Source: Muriicola jejuensis
Lineage (GTDB): Bacteria; Bacteroidota; Bacteroidia; Flavobacteriales; Flavobacteriaceae
Direction of reading: 5' to 3'
Length of the DNA: 64,000 nt
Assembly: GCF_010671595.1 (NCBI RefSeq)
Contig: NZ_JAABOP010000004.1
Span: 124,001-188,000, forward strand
Shown here: in pieces, positions 1 to 9,166 of the stretch
How the letters are laid out: each line of letters opens with the position of its first letter
Numbering within the stretch: position 1 is the stretch's first letter
Notes under the pieces: model-generated
What the model was told of the DNA's origin: nothing
The model's input: the letters and a program-made list of their open reading frames with translations, nothing else
Database searches by the model: none
Program-made: the position numbers and the translations under genes

Positions 1-51
1 ACCGTGGATCAACTGATTAAATGGAGCCTTGATAAAACTTTGCTGCTTTGA
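1..51 (+). CDS. 3' end of an unidentified upstream gene (partial)
   Basis: A reading frame enters from the left edge and ends at TGA 49-51, encoding TVDQLIKWSLDKTLLL. Only 16 residues are visible, too few to identify the product. What supports it as a real gene end is the TTGA overlap: its TGA stop shares bases with the TTG start of the next gene (48-50), the usual sign of translational coupling. It could still be a chance open frame. Confidence 0.4.
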   Translation, partial: TVDQLIKWSLDKTLLL

Positions 52-899
52 AAAAATTCAGGATAGCGGGCGTCCCCGAACACTTTAATCTGCCGTGGCA
101 TATGGCCATAGAGGAAGGGGCTTTTGCAGACCGGGGGATAGACCTCCGGTGGGAGGACGTGCCCGAGGGTACCGGGAAGATGTGTTCCATGCTGGGGTCC
201 GGGCAGGCGGATATGGCCGTGGTCCTTACAGAGGGTGTGATCAAGAACATTGCGGATGGAGGCGACCTGAAGATCGTTCAGGGGTATGTAGACTCCCCCT
301 TGCTGTGGGGTATACACGTGGCCGAAGAGAGCCGGTTTAAGGCGATCTCGGACCTGGAAGGCACCAGGGCAGCTATCAGTCGATTTGGCAGCGGCAGCCA
401 CCTGATGGCCAGTGTCATGGCAAAAAATGAAGGATGGGAAGTAGACAGGCTTGCTTTTGAAGTGGTCAACACCCTTGATGGAGCTGTAAAAGCCCTGCAG
501 GATGGGAAGGCCGATTTCTTTATGTGGGAACATTTTACGACCAAACCCCTTGTAGTAAAGGGCATTTTTAGGAGATTGGGCGATTGCCCCACGCCCTGGC
601 CCTGTTTTGTCATCGCTGTATCGGGGGATACCCTGAAATCCAACCCCGGTTTGATCCGGCATATCCTCGAAGTGATCAATGTTTATACGGTAGATTTCAA
701 ACGCATCCCCAGTATAGACAGGACCCTGGCGAACCGATATAAACTACCCCGTGAAGATGTGAATACCTGGCTGGGGCTTACCCGTTGGACACAGGATCAA
801 ATTAGTGCTCAAATAATTGAGGATGTACAAGATACACTTTTTAATTTAAACCTTATATCTAATAATATATCCCCTGAAATAGCCCTTACCAGGCTATAG
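48..899 (+). CDS. Cytosolic PBP2-like substrate-binding-fold protein (Ca3427-like)
   Basis: This 283-residue protein has the type 2 periplasmic-binding fold of the NMT1/ABC-substrate-binding superfamily. It opens with a beta strand followed by PEHFNLPWHMAIEEGAF, then the GxxDMAVVLTEG segment that lines the ligand cleft. It most resembles the Ca3427-like subgroup, whose ligand is not settled. It has no signal peptide or lipobox, so it probably stays in the cytosol and may be a sensor or enzyme rather than a transporter part. No permease or ATPase gene is visible nearby. The start is TTG; stop codons at 30-35 rule out any in-frame ATG upstream, and the TTG overlaps the preceding TGA as TTGA, which supports it. 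Its 3' end overlaps the convergent ung by 14 bases. Function beyond the fold is unknown. Confidence 0.8.
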   Translation: MKKFRIAGVPEHFNLPWHMAIEEGAFADRGIDLRWEDVPEGTGKMCSMLGSGQADMAVVLTEGVIKNIADGGDLKIVQGYVDSPLLWGIHVAEESRFKAISDLEGTRAAISRFGSGSHLMASVMAKNEGWEVDRLAFEVVNTLDGAVKALQDGKADFFMWEHFTTKPLVVKGIFRRLGDCPTPWPCFVIAVSGDTLKSNPGLIRHILEVINVYTVDFKRIPSIDRTLANRYKLPREDVNTWLGLTRWTQDQISAQIIEDVQDTLFNLNLISNNISPEIALTRL

Positions 900-1551
900 G
901 CTTCTCCCCTTTCGCTTTTAGGAATTCATTGGTGCTGCTGAAATGTTTGTTGCCGAACCAGAGCCCGCGGTTCGCACTTAAGGGGGACGGATGACCCGAA
1001 GTAAGCACGTGGTGTTTCCTCCTGTCTACCAGGGAAGCCTTTTTTTTGGCATACCCACCCCATAGGAGAAAAACTAGGTCCTGTCTGTGCTCCGAAAGGA
1101 TCCGTATCACAGCATCCGTGAATTGTTCCCATCCCTTGTTCTGATGGCTGCCGGCCTGCCCTGCCCTGACCGTCAGAATGGCGTTGAGCAGCAGAATTCC
1201 CTGGTCTGCCCACCTTTCTAGGTTCCCGCTTTTAGGATAGGGAATACCGACATCCTGTTCCACTTCTTTAAAAATGTTAATGAGTGAAGGGGGATGTGAG
1301 ATCCCCTCCCTGACGGAAAAACAGAGTCCGTTTGCCTGCCCCGGTCCATGGTAGGGGTCCTGCCCCAGGATAACCACTTTGGTGTGATCAAAGGCACTGT
1401 GATCAAAGGCTGCAAAGATTCGATTTCCCCTAGGATAACAGGTATATCGGCTGTATTCATCCCGAACGAACTGGGCCAGAGACCCAAAATAGGGTTGATT
1501 GAATTCTTCTTCCAGGTAGGGCTTCCAACTTTGATGGATATCGACCTTCAT
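886..1551 (-). CDS. ung: Uracil-DNA glycosylase
   Basis: Family 1 uracil-DNA glycosylase, which removes uracil from DNA to start base-excision repair. Both signature motifs are present: the water-activating loop GQDPYHGPGQANGLCFSV, with the catalytic Asp, and the C-terminal HPSPLSA loop that inserts into the DNA. The length of 221 residues is normal. The start is placed at ATG 1549-1551 (MKVDIHQSWKPYLEEEF). The frame stays open upstream, but that extension reads as low-complexity intergenic sequence. The gene converges on, and overlaps, the preceding PBP2-like gene by 14 bases. A TACACTTTG box at 1580-1588 (minus strand) is a possible -7 element. Confidence 0.96.
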   Translation of the reverse strand: MKVDIHQSWKPYLEEEFNQPYFGSLAQFVRDEYSRYTCYPRGNRIFAAFDHSAFDHTKVVILGQDPYHGPGQANGLCFSVREGISHPPSLINIFKEVEQDVGIPYPKSGNLERWADQGILLLNAILTVRAGQAGSHQNKGWEQFTDAVIRILSEHRQDLVFLLWGGYAKKKASLVDRRKHHVLTSGHPSPLSANRGLWFGNKHFSSTNEFLKAKGEKPIAW

Positions 1552-1703
1552 AGGACCTTTTGATTTCGCCGTAAAAATACAAAGTGTACCTGCTTTAATT
1601 AGACAATGGCGAATTATTAATGTAATTTTATATTGCATTCAGGAGGGCTGAGCATTCTTGAAAGTTCCTCCCTTTGGAATACCACCATCACAACTTGGGC
1701 GAT

Positions 1704-2624
1704 ATGAACACCTGGGAATCCATACAATACTGGCTCACTGAGCATCCAACCTCCTCTCAGATCTTCAAATACGTACTCTGGGTAGTCATTATCGTATTCC
1801 TCCTGCAATTCGCGCGCAGGACCCTTAAGAAGCGACTTCCCAACACGGATACCCGATATAAATCCCAGAAGATCATAGAGACCATTGGGTATATTTTACT
1901 GATCATCCTGACGATCTCCTATTTTACTGGCAATATCAAGGATTTTACCCTGGCGATCGGCCTCCTTACCGCGGGGATCACCATCACACTGCAAGAGCTT
2001 ATCCTCAGTATCGCAGGCTCCCTCTTTATTTTTTTCGTCAAGGTGTATCAGCCTGGTGACCGCATAGAGATCAATGGAATCAAGGGAGACGTGATCGATA
2101 TCAACAGCATGTACACTACCATGATGGAGATAGGGCAATGGATCAGTAGTGACAACTACAGCGGCCGGATCGTGAAACTCAGCAATGCGTTTGTCTTCAA
2201 AGGGCCGGTCTATAATTATTCCCAGGATTTCCCCTTTATCTGGGACGAATTGAATCTGCCCATCCGCTATGGATCGGACGTGGAAATGGCCAAGAAAATA
2301 GTGATTGAGGTCGCCCGGGAAGTACTGTCCGAGTACGTTCAAAAGTCGGTGGAACAGTGGAAACACGTGGTTGAAAAATACTATATTGAGGATGCCATTG
2401 TGGATCCCACCCTGGCCATAACCCTGACCGATAACTGGATCCGGTTCAACCTAAGGTATATCGTAGATTACAAGAAAAGACGCCACACCAAGAATCGTCT
2501 CAATGAATTGATCAAAAAGGCTTTTGATGACAGCGATGGAAAGGTACAGCTTGCCTCAGCTACTTTTGAGATCGTGAACATCCCGGTACTTGATATCAAA
2601 AAAGGGGATACTCCAAGGGCCTGA
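1704..2624 (+). CDS. MscS-family mechanosensitive ion channel
   Basis: Small-conductance mechanosensitive channel of 306 residues, an inner-membrane valve that opens under hypo-osmotic stress. Three hydrophobic segments are visible: near residues 20-35, at 65-85, and the pore-lining AGITITLQELILSIAGSLFIF helix. These are followed by the MscS beta domain (YQPGDRIEINGIKGDVIDI) and a soluble C-terminal vestibule. The short N-terminus makes it a minimal MscS-type channel. ATG 1704 is preferred over an in-frame TTG at 1674, because the extra ten residues (EYHHHNLGD) look untranslated and TCCCTTTG just upstream resembles a -7 box. It is a single-gene unit between ung and a convergent lipoprotein gene. 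Confidence 0.9.
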   Translation: MNTWESIQYWLTEHPTSSQIFKYVLWVVIIVFLLQFARRTLKKRLPNTDTRYKSQKIIETIGYILLIILTISYFTGNIKDFTLAIGLLTAGITITLQELILSIAGSLFIFFVKVYQPGDRIEINGIKGDVIDINSMYTTMMEIGQWISSDNYSGRIVKLSNAFVFKGPVYNYSQDFPFIWDELNLPIRYGSDVEMAKKIVIEVAREVLSEYVQKSVEQWKHVVEKYYIEDAIVDPTLAITLTDNWIRFNLRYIVDYKKRRHTKNRLNELIKKAFDDSDGKVQLASATFEIVNIPVLDIKKGDTPRA

Positions 2625-2638
2625 TCGCTTTTCAGGGT

Positions 2639-3697
2639 TTACTTATTAAGAAGGGCAATCGCCTCCCATTGCTTTTCTGCCTCGCTTTTCTGAATGGCAG
2701 ATTTTTTAAGGCCCTCCAGGCAGTTCGAATGCCGTTTTCCCTCTTCGTGGGAATTCGCCTGAATGGCCCATTCGATGGCTTTTTCCAGATCGCCCTTTAT
2801 TTCGTAAAGCACAGCCATGTTGTGGCATGCTCTGGCCCTGATGGCCGACTTCCCATGGCTCAGGTTCATTTGCCAGAGGCGGGCCGCTTCCAGCCAGTCC
2901 GCTTCCAGGACGGATCCCTTGGCCTGTACCAGCAAAGGGGAACCCTTGGTGTAGATCTCCCGCTCCACTGCTTTGTTGGAGGGTTTCAACCGCATACCAT
3001 AGGTGCTGCCGCTCCCCCTGCTCCTTGACATCAGAGTATCTGCCCTATCCGTCATAGCTCTGAGGGCATTTAGTGCGTACTCCCCTTTGGCCTGGGTTAT
3101 GACCTGCTCGTTGACTTCAATTTCATCGAGCACCTTTTCTTCAAATGGGTCGTAGATGCGCCATCCATTTTCTATGAGGGTCTCCAGGGTAAGTTCCTTG
3201 GCCGGTATCTTCACCCGGGTCCTGAGCATATCCAGTTCTTCCATGGAGGATCTCTTTTCCGAGATCCTGGTATCTGTCTGGTAAAAAGCCAGGGAAAACA
3301 CGGCATCGAGCTGATTCTGCATGCAGAGCTCCTTCAGTGCTTTCCAGGGTATTGATTCGGTCTTGCTTTCTTCAGTGCTCCAAAGAGAGGAAGTGTTGTT
3401 GAGGATCATCACCGTGTCGAATCGCCTGTCCTTTTGCAGCTCCGCCATCAGGCCTTCCAGAGCAGCACGGGTCCCTTCTTTCGTGAGTCTTTGATCTGTG
3501 GCTTTGACCAGGGCCTCAAGGGAAGCGATATCCGTGTAGGCATCCTTGTTTCCCACCTCATTGACAATACCAATACGCTTCATGTCCTTGGACAGGACAA
3601 CGGGTGCCGGCTCGAGATTATACACCGTAACGGAGTAGGTGCTTTTACAAGCTGCCGCTGCAAAAAAAATCATCAAGAGGGAAGCCCATCTTCGCAT
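2639..3697 (-). CDS. DUF6340-like lipoprotein
   Basis: Lipoprotein of 352 residues with signal peptide MRRWASLLMIFFAAAAC; the lipobox Cys is residue 17, so it should be anchored in the envelope. The body matches my recollection of the flavobacterial DUF6340 family: a conserved start after the lipobox (YNLEPAPVVLSKDMKRIGIVN), a central alpha/beta part, and a C-terminal helical TPR-like region (ARACHNMAVLYEIKGDLEKAIEWAIQAN). The biochemical role is unknown. It converges on the MscS gene with 14 bases between, and diverges from mutS2 across about 220 bases. No recognisable TAnnTTTG box precedes it. The family name is from memory; lipoprotein status and the TPR-like tail are directly visible. Confidence 0.82.
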   Translation of the reverse strand: MRRWASLLMIFFAAAACKSTYSVTVYNLEPAPVVLSKDMKRIGIVNEVGNKDAYTDIASLEALVKATDQRLTKEGTRAALEGLMAELQKDRRFDTVMILNNTSSLWSTEESKTESIPWKALKELCMQNQLDAVFSLAFYQTDTRISEKRSSMEELDMLRTRVKIPAKELTLETLIENGWRIYDPFEEKVLDEIEVNEQVITQAKGEYALNALRAMTDRADTLMSRSRGSGSTYGMRLKPSNKAVEREIYTKGSPLLVQAKGSVLEADWLEAARLWQMNLSHGKSAIRARACHNMAVLYEIKGDLEKAIEWAIQANSHEEGKRHSNCLEGLKKSAIQKSEAEKQWEAIALLNK

Positions 3698-3889
3698 TCT
3701 TTCTTTTTTACCTTTTAGATTAGGGTTGATACGCGATAAAATAACTCCTGAAGACCCTTGTTTATTGCCTTTTTCCCGGTATCAAGTGGTGAAAACCCGA
3801 TTTTTAGAGGTGAAATCTGTAGTTGTCCTTGAAGAACTGGTTTTCAGGTATGATTTGCCTTGCCCTGGGGTAAAATGGAGTCTATTGTC

Positions 3890-3897
3890 TACCTTTG
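3890..3897 (+). promoter_or_regulatory. Bacteroidota -7 box for mutS2
   Basis: TACCTTTG is an exact match to TAnnTTTG. Transcription would begin about 6 bases downstream, so the ATG at 3916 fits and the upstream in-frame TTG at 3895 does not, because it lies inside the box. No convincing -33 TTG sits at the usual distance. Confidence 0.6.
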
Positions 3898-3915
3898 TGC
3901 GTCGTTTCAGAAAAT

Positions 3916-6087
3916 ATGGATACGTATCTACAAAAAAGCATACAGGATCTGGAGTTCGTAACCGTTACGAAGCAACTTTCAGCGCGCTGCAATACGGAAT
4001 TGGGAAAGTCGAAAGCACATGCCCTGGAACCCCTCGTGGAAGAAGCCGAGATCCTGAGGCTTTTAGGGGAAACATCTGAATACCTGTCCTCGTTTGATAA
4101 CAATAACAGGATCCCCAATCACGGATTCGACTCCATTAAAGGGGAACTCGACCTGCTCAGGGTGGAAAATACGACTCTTGAGCTTTCCGGGTTCAGGAGG
4201 ATCAGACACCTTTGCCTCACAGTTGGGGAACACAAAAAGTTTTTCAAGAAATTCAGGGAATATTACCCTTTGTTGTTCGAATTCACAGAATCCGTGGAAC
4301 TCCTGGGAGAGATCCCGGAAATGATCGATGGGATCATCGACAAGTTCGGCAATGTGAAGGATTCCGCCTCCCCTGAACTGAACAGGATACGACAGGAGAT
4401 GGTCCTGGTTAGGGGGAAGATCAATCAGAGTTTTGGAACCGCCCTGAATACCTACCAGGCTTCAGATTTCCTGGATGAGATCAGGGAGTCTATTGTTGAC
4501 AACCGGCGGGTACTGGCCGTGAAATCCATGTACCGCAGAAAGGTCAAAGGTGCCGTACTGGGCACCTCAAAGACCGGGAGCATTGTCTATATAGAACCTG
4601 AAGCCGTATCCAGGTATTCCAGAACCCTGAACAACCTCGAATTTGATGAAAAGGAAGAGGTACAGCGTATTCTCAATGCCCTAACATCCCAGATACGCCC
4701 CTTCAGAGCGGATTTAAGGGACTATCAGAATTTTTTGGCTGATATGGATGTAACTGCAGCTAAGGCCAAATACGCCTTGGATACCAGGGCCATAAAACCG
4801 GAGATCAACCATACTCGAAAGCTTTTTCTGAGGGATGCGTACCATCCCCTGCTGTATCTCTCCAACAAAAAGGATAAAAGACCCACCTTTCCTCAGACCA
4901 TTGAACTTCATCCGGAAAACAGGATCATCGTGATCTCCGGACCCAATGCGGGTGGAAAGAGTATCACCCTGAAAACCATTGGTTTGCTCCAGCTGATGTT
5001 GCAAAGCGGGATGCTTATCCCGGTGCACGAACGAAGTTCATTCTGCTTGTTCAAGACCATTCTTACGGATATAGGCGATAACCAGTCCATTGAAAACCAC
5101 CTGAGTACTTACAGCTACCGGCTGAAGAACATGAAAAATTTCCTAAAGAAATGCAACGGTGAAACCCTTTTCCTGATAGACGAGTTCGGTACGGGAAGTG
5201 ATCCCGAGCTAGGAGGGGCTCTGGCCGAAGCTTTTCTGGAGGTCTTTTATGAAAGGGAGGCCTATGGTGTGATCACCACCCATTACGCGAACCTGAAGGC
5301 GCTGGCCAATGAACTCCCCTGCGCTACCAATGCCAATATGCTGTTTGACAGCACCTCACTTCAGCCTACTTTTCAGCTCGAACTGGGTCAGCCCGGCAGT
5401 TCATTCACCTTTGAGGTTGCACAGAAGAACGGCATCCCTTACAGCCTGATAAACAAGGCCAAAAAGAAGGTGGAAAAGGGCAAGATCCGATTTGATGCCA
5501 CCATTGCAAAGCTCCAGAAAGAGCGGACAAAAATGGCCAGAACAGGGAATCGACTCCAGGAAGAGGAGATCAAAGCGAGGGAAGAGGCTGAGAAACTCGA
5601 GAAACTCAATGCCAAGATCAAGACCAAGCTCGAAAATTACCAGGAGTTATACGACTTCAATCAAAGGATGATCTACCTGGGAGAGAAGGTGAACAAGATC
5701 GCCGAGAAGTACTTTAGAGACAAGAAGAAGCGTCCTCTGATCTCCGAATTCCTCAGGCTGGTAGAAACCGAGAACAGCAAGCGCAAAAAAAGATCCGCCA
5801 AAGAGGTAGAGGAACAGGAAACAAAAAAAGAAGTGGTTTCCCGTGAACTGGAGAAAGAGGTGAAGACCATCAGGAAGAAGAAGGAGAAGGTAAAGAAGAA
5901 GGAAGAGGAAAAGGCGAGGTCTAAGCCCCGTCCTGTTTTCAGGGTTGGCGACAGGGTAAGGCTTTTTGACGGAAAGGCGGTAGGCAGCATCGATAGCCTT
6001 GAAAAGAACAAGGCCGTGGTAAACTATGGGATGTTTACCACGAACGTGAGTATAGACCAGTTGGAGTTGGTAGAAGGGAAGAAATAA
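3916..6087 (+). CDS. MutS2-type DNA-binding ATPase lacking the Smr domain
   Basis: MutS-family ATPase of 723 residues, closest to MutS2. The N-terminal part is the MutS2 core/lever. The ABC-type ATPase shows Walker A GPNAGGKS near residue 343 and a Walker B/D-loop DEFGTGSD near 421. A long charged coiled coil follows (about 510-670), very rich in Lys and Glu. The protein ends after an SH3/KOW-like segment (VGDRVRLFDGKAVGSIDSLE) that in full MutS2 precedes the Smr nuclease domain. Here the stop comes directly after it, with no LDLRG or HGxG Smr motifs. MutS2 acts on branched DNA and on collided ribosomes in other bacteria; without Smr this one probably does not cut. It is coupled to the DCC gene by a TAATG overlap. 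Confidence 0.88.
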   Translation: MDTYLQKSIQDLEFVTVTKQLSARCNTELGKSKAHALEPLVEEAEILRLLGETSEYLSSFDNNNRIPNHGFDSIKGELDLLRVENTTLELSGFRRIRHLCLTVGEHKKFFKKFREYYPLLFEFTESVELLGEIPEMIDGIIDKFGNVKDSASPELNRIRQEMVLVRGKINQSFGTALNTYQASDFLDEIRESIVDNRRVLAVKSMYRRKVKGAVLGTSKTGSIVYIEPEAVSRYSRTLNNLEFDEKEEVQRILNALTSQIRPFRADLRDYQNFLADMDVTAAKAKYALDTRAIKPEINHTRKLFLRDAYHPLLYLSNKKDKRPTFPQTIELHPENRIIVISGPNAGGKSITLKTIGLLQLMLQSGMLIPVHERSSFCLFKTILTDIGDNQSIENHLSTYSYRLKNMKNFLKKCNGETLFLIDEFGTGSDPELGGALAEAFLEVFYEREAYGVITTHYANLKALANELPCATNANMLFDSTSLQPTFQLELGQPGSSFTFEVAQKNGIPYSLINKAKKKVEKGKIRFDATIAKLQKERTKMARTGNRLQEEEIKAREEAEKLEKLNAKIKTKLENYQELYDFNQRMIYLGEKVNKIAEKYFRDKKKRPLISEFLRLVETENSKRKKRSAKEVEEQETKKEVVSRELEKEVKTIRKKKEKVKKKEEEKARSKPRPVFRVGDRVRLFDGKAVGSIDSLEKNKAVVNYGMFTTNVSIDQLELVEGKK

Positions 6088-6494
6088 TGGGAGAAGAAGA
6101 AAAAAAGATCATACTTTTTGACGGAGTTTGCAACCTCTGCAATAGCTCCGTGCAGTTCGTGATCAAAAGGGATAAAAAGGATCTCTTCAGGTTTGCGGCC
6201 CTGCAAGGCGAGATAGGTGAAAAACTGGTTAAGGAAAGGGGGATAGATACCTCCCAGATAGATTCCATCATCCTGATCGAACCGGGGAAAGCCTATTACG
6301 TGAAATCAGAGGCTGCGTTGAGGATTGCCCGCACCCTGCCCGGTCTGTGGCCTTTCATGGGAATTTTCCTGTGGTTGCCATCGGGATTGAGGGACCTGGT
6401 GTACGACCTGATCGCCAGGAACCGTTACCGCATCTTTGGCAAGAGGGATGCCTGTATGGTTCCCACGCCCGAATTGAAGAGGAAATTCTTATAG
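6087..6494 (+). CDS. DCC-family thiol-disulfide oxidoreductase (DUF393)
   Basis: Small thioredoxin-fold protein of 135 residues with the family hallmark near the N-terminus: ILFDGVCNLCNSSVQFVIKRD. This contains the DxxC and CxxC elements that name the DCC family. The middle has the conserved SEAALRIA and LPGLWPF stretch, and the end carries the RNRYRIFGKRDAC motif. Members are predicted redox proteins with poorly known partners. The start codon overlaps the mutS2 stop (TAATG at 6085-6089), so the two are probably translated together; no functional tie between them is established. It converges on the symporter gene with 16 bases between. Confidence 0.9.
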   Translation: MGEEEKKIILFDGVCNLCNSSVQFVIKRDKKDLFRFAALQGEIGEKLVKERGIDTSQIDSIILIEPGKAYYVKSEAALRIARTLPGLWPFMGIFLWLPSGLRDLVYDLIARNRYRIFGKRDACMVPTPELKRKFL

Positions 6495-6510
6495 GATCTC
6501 CGGATCAGGA

Positions 6511-7857
6511 TCACTCCTCATTTTTCTTTTTGGGCAAGACCTCGTCCAGATGGTCATTCCATTCGCGAACCACCGGGACCAGTTTCCTCCCCAGAGATTT
6601 GGAGACCATCATGGAGACGGTGGCATCTCCGGTGACGTTCACCACGGTCCGGAGCATGTCCAGCGGCCTGTCTACTGCAAAGATGAGCGCGAGTCCAATC
6701 GCGAGTTTGTCTGCGGGAAATTTAATGGCTTCAAGCACGATCACCAGCATGACCATCCCTGCACCCGGCACTGCGGCAGAACCTATGGAAGCCAGCAGGG
6801 CGGTGAGGACGATCATCAACTGATCTGTAAGGCTGAGATCGAACCCAAGGGCCTGGGATATGAAAACGGCTGCCACACCCTGATACAGGCTAGTCCCGTC
6901 CATATTGATCGTGGCCCCTACCGGCAGCACAAAGCTCGAGATATCTTTGTTCACCCCAATGTGCTCCTCTACCCTTTCCATCGTCACAGGCAGGGTAGCC
7001 GCACTGGAACTGGTGGAAAAGGCCAATAGCTGGGCCGGGCTGATTTTCTTGAGGAAGGTCCAGGGGTTATATCTCGTAAACATACCCACGACCAGGCTGT
7101 AAAAAACGATCATAAGTACCAGGCCGAGCACTACAACCCCGGCGTACTTTAACAAAGCCAGCAAGAGATCCGGGTCCCCTGAGGTGACCACAACATTAGC
7201 CAGCAGGGCAAAAACCGCAACAGGGGCGGTGAGCATAATCAGATCGACCATCTTCAGCACCACCTCATTCAGGGTGTCGAAGAAATCCTTGAGCGGTTTG
7301 GATTTCTCCTCCCCTATCAACAACATGCAGATGCCCAGGAAGATCGTAAAGAAGATCACCTGGAGCATGAGTCCGTTGTCGCTCAGGGCGCGAAAAGCGT
7401 TATCAGGGACCATGTCTTCCAGGAATTGAAGCGGCCCTCCCTCCTTCTGCTTAAACGCTTCCTCCAGTTTGGAGGTCACCTCGGTATTTGAGGCATAGGT
7501 CTCCGTTAATTGATCGATGGTGTCCTGGGAAATCCCTTTCCCGGGTTGAAGGGAGTTCACCAGTAACAGGCCAATGGTGATGGCAATCACGGTGGTGAAC
7601 ATGTAAATAATTATCGTCCTAACCCCGATATTTCGAAACTGGGAGATGTCCTTCAGGTCTGAGATCCCCTTGACCAGGGATGCGAGGATCAGCGGAATGG
7701 CGATCAGCTTCAGGAGTTTGACGAAGATGCTGCCGAAAGGGTTGATCCAGTCCTGTACGAACTGACTACCCCAACTGGGATAGGTCATTACGAATCCGAA
7801 AATGATCCCAAGGACCATCCCGATCAAGATCTGCCAGTGCAATTCCAGTTTCTTCAT
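6511..7857 (-). CDS. Dicarboxylate/amino acid:cation symporter (DAACS family)
   Basis: Sodium- or proton-coupled symporter of 448 residues in the GltP/DctA/GltPh family, taking up glutamate, aspartate or C4-dicarboxylates across the inner membrane. The HP1 serine-rich loop (STSSSAATLPVTMERVEEHIG) and the TM7 motif NMDGTSLYQG, which binds cation and substrate, are both intact. A VPGAGMVMLVIVLEA stretch matches HP2. The N-terminus (LELHWQILIGMVLGIIFG) is typical. Substrate choice cannot be read from these motifs. It lies 61 bases downstream of aroC on the same strand and may be co-transcribed; no separate promoter is obvious. Confidence 0.93.
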   Translation of the reverse strand: MKKLELHWQILIGMVLGIIFGFVMTYPSWGSQFVQDWINPFGSIFVKLLKLIAIPLILASLVKGISDLKDISQFRNIGVRTIIIYMFTTVIAITIGLLLVNSLQPGKGISQDTIDQLTETYASNTEVTSKLEEAFKQKEGGPLQFLEDMVPDNAFRALSDNGLMLQVIFFTIFLGICMLLIGEEKSKPLKDFFDTLNEVVLKMVDLIMLTAPVAVFALLANVVVTSGDPDLLLALLKYAGVVVLGLVLMIVFYSLVVGMFTRYNPWTFLKKISPAQLLAFSTSSSAATLPVTMERVEEHIGVNKDISSFVLPVGATINMDGTSLYQGVAAVFISQALGFDLSLTDQLMIVLTALLASIGSAAVPGAGMVMLVIVLEAIKFPADKLAIGLALIFAVDRPLDMLRTVVNVTGDATVSMMVSKSLGRKLVPVVREWNDHLDEVLPKKKNEE

Positions 7858-7918
7858 AGATATTAATTTGAAAGGGAAACCAGGATTAACATCCCTGACC
7901 CCCCATTTGATTTTCGCT

Positions 7919-8983
7919 TTACGCTTTCAAGCTGCGGTTTAACAGGACAAAGTCGGCCAGGACGAGTGCCGCCATAGCCTCCACGATAGGTACGGCCCTG
8001 GGAACTACACAGGGATCATGCCTTCCTTTTCCTTTTGCCTGAACGGTATTTCCCTCCTTGTCTATGGTCTCATAGGCCTGGATCAAGGTGGCAACCGGCT
8101 TAAAGGCTACCCGGAAATAGATGTCCATGCCATTGCTGATGCCTCCCTGCACACCCCCACTATGGTTGGTCTTTGTGGTCCCATCCGGATTGAAGGCGTC
8201 ATTGTGTTCACTGCCCTTCATACGGACCCCCTCGAAACCGCTGCCATACTCAAAACCTTTTACGGCATTGATAGACAACATGGCTTTCCCCAGCTGGGCA
8301 TGAAGCTTATCGAAGACAGGCTCGCCCAGTCCAACAGGGACATTCCTGATCACACAGGTAATGACCCCTCCTATAGTATCTCCCTCTTTGCGAACCTCCC
8401 TGATGTGTTCTTCCATCGCTGCAGCTACCATGGGATCAGGACAGCGAACCGGATTGGAATCGGTCTTACCCAGGTCGAGTTCCTGATATTCTTTATTTAA
8501 AGTAATGCTTCCAACCTGGGAGACAAAAGCATTAATTTTCAATTCTTTTAAAAATTGTTTTGCGATGGCTCCTCCCACTACCCTGCAGGCGGTTTCCCTG
8601 GCAGAGCTGCGTCCTCCACCCCGGTAGTCCCGAAAACCGTATTTCTGGTCGTACACGTAATCCGCATGGGATGGGCGGTAAGAATCCTTAATGTGATCGT
8701 AGTCCCCGGACTTCTGGTTGCTGTTGGCGATCATGAATCCGATGGGGGTACCGGTGGTCTTTCCTTCGAAAATCCCGGAGAGAAAACGGACCTGGTCAGA
8801 TTCTTTTCTCTGGGTAACAATGGCGGATTGACCGGGTTTCCTGCGGTCCATTTCTAGCTGGATGGCCTCCAGGTCTAGTTCAATCCCAGGGGGGCATCCT
8901 TCGAGGATCCCGCCGATGGCCTCTCCATGTGATTCGCCGAATGTAGAGAGCCTAAAGAGTGTGCCAAAAGAGTTGCCCGCCAT
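7919..8983 (-). CDS. aroC: Chorismate synthase
   Basis: Last step of the shikimate pathway: EPSP to chorismate using reduced FMN. The 354 residues contain the three family signatures: GESHG near the N-terminus, the [21 protein letters not shown] block, and FKPVATL toward the end. The start is ATG 8981-8983 ([20 protein letters not shown]); the frame runs 26 codons further upstream but across the promoter. A perfect TATATTTG box at 9036-9043 on the minus strand lies about 50 bases upstream of this ATG. The gene diverges from the LpxH-like gene and precedes the symporter gene. Confidence 0.97.
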   Translation of the reverse strand: MAGNSFGTLFRLSTFGESHGEAIGGILEGCPPGIELDLEAIQLEMDRRKPGQSAIVTQRKESDQVRFLSGIFEGKTTGTPIGFMIANSNQKSGDYDHIKDSYRPSHADYVYDQKYGFRDYRGGGRSSARETACRVVGGAIAKQFLKELKINAFVSQVGSITLNKEYQELDLGKTDSNPVRCPDPMVAAAMEEHIREVRKEGDTIGGVITCVIRNVPVGLGEPVFDKLHAQLGKAMLSINAVKGFEYGSGFEGVRMKGSEHNDAFNPDGTTKTNHSGGVQGGISNGMDIYFRVAFKPVATLIQAYETIDKEGNTVQAKGKGRHDPCVVPRAVPIVEAMAALVLADFVLLNRSLKA

Positions 8984-9035
8984 GTCTGGTAATTTTGAAA
9001 ACCTCTCCCGGGTCAGTTTTCTGTTCCTCGGAAGC

Positions 9036-9043
9036 CAAATATA
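9036..9043 (-). promoter_or_regulatory. -7 box of the aroC promoter
   Basis: TATATTTG on the minus strand is an exact TAnnTTTG match, with a TTTG about 15 bases further upstream as a possible, somewhat close, -33 element. The predicted leader to the aroC ATG is about 47 bases, longer than most in this window. It decides against the longer aroC reading frame, whose first codons would overlap the box. Confidence 0.55.
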
Positions 9044-9166
9044 GGAGTAATCGTTTCGCAAACCAAAATAGCTCCCCCTTAATGTTCGCTTAACTTACAG
9101 AGTCTTGTCTTAATTCAAATTTAACCTCTTCCCACACAAGGCTTCACCTTTTCTTAGCATTCAATT

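Noticed and set aside
9-662. 217-codon open frame on the minus strand opposite the PBP2-like gene
   Set aside because: Shadow frame; the plus-strand product has the fold motifs and a coupled start.
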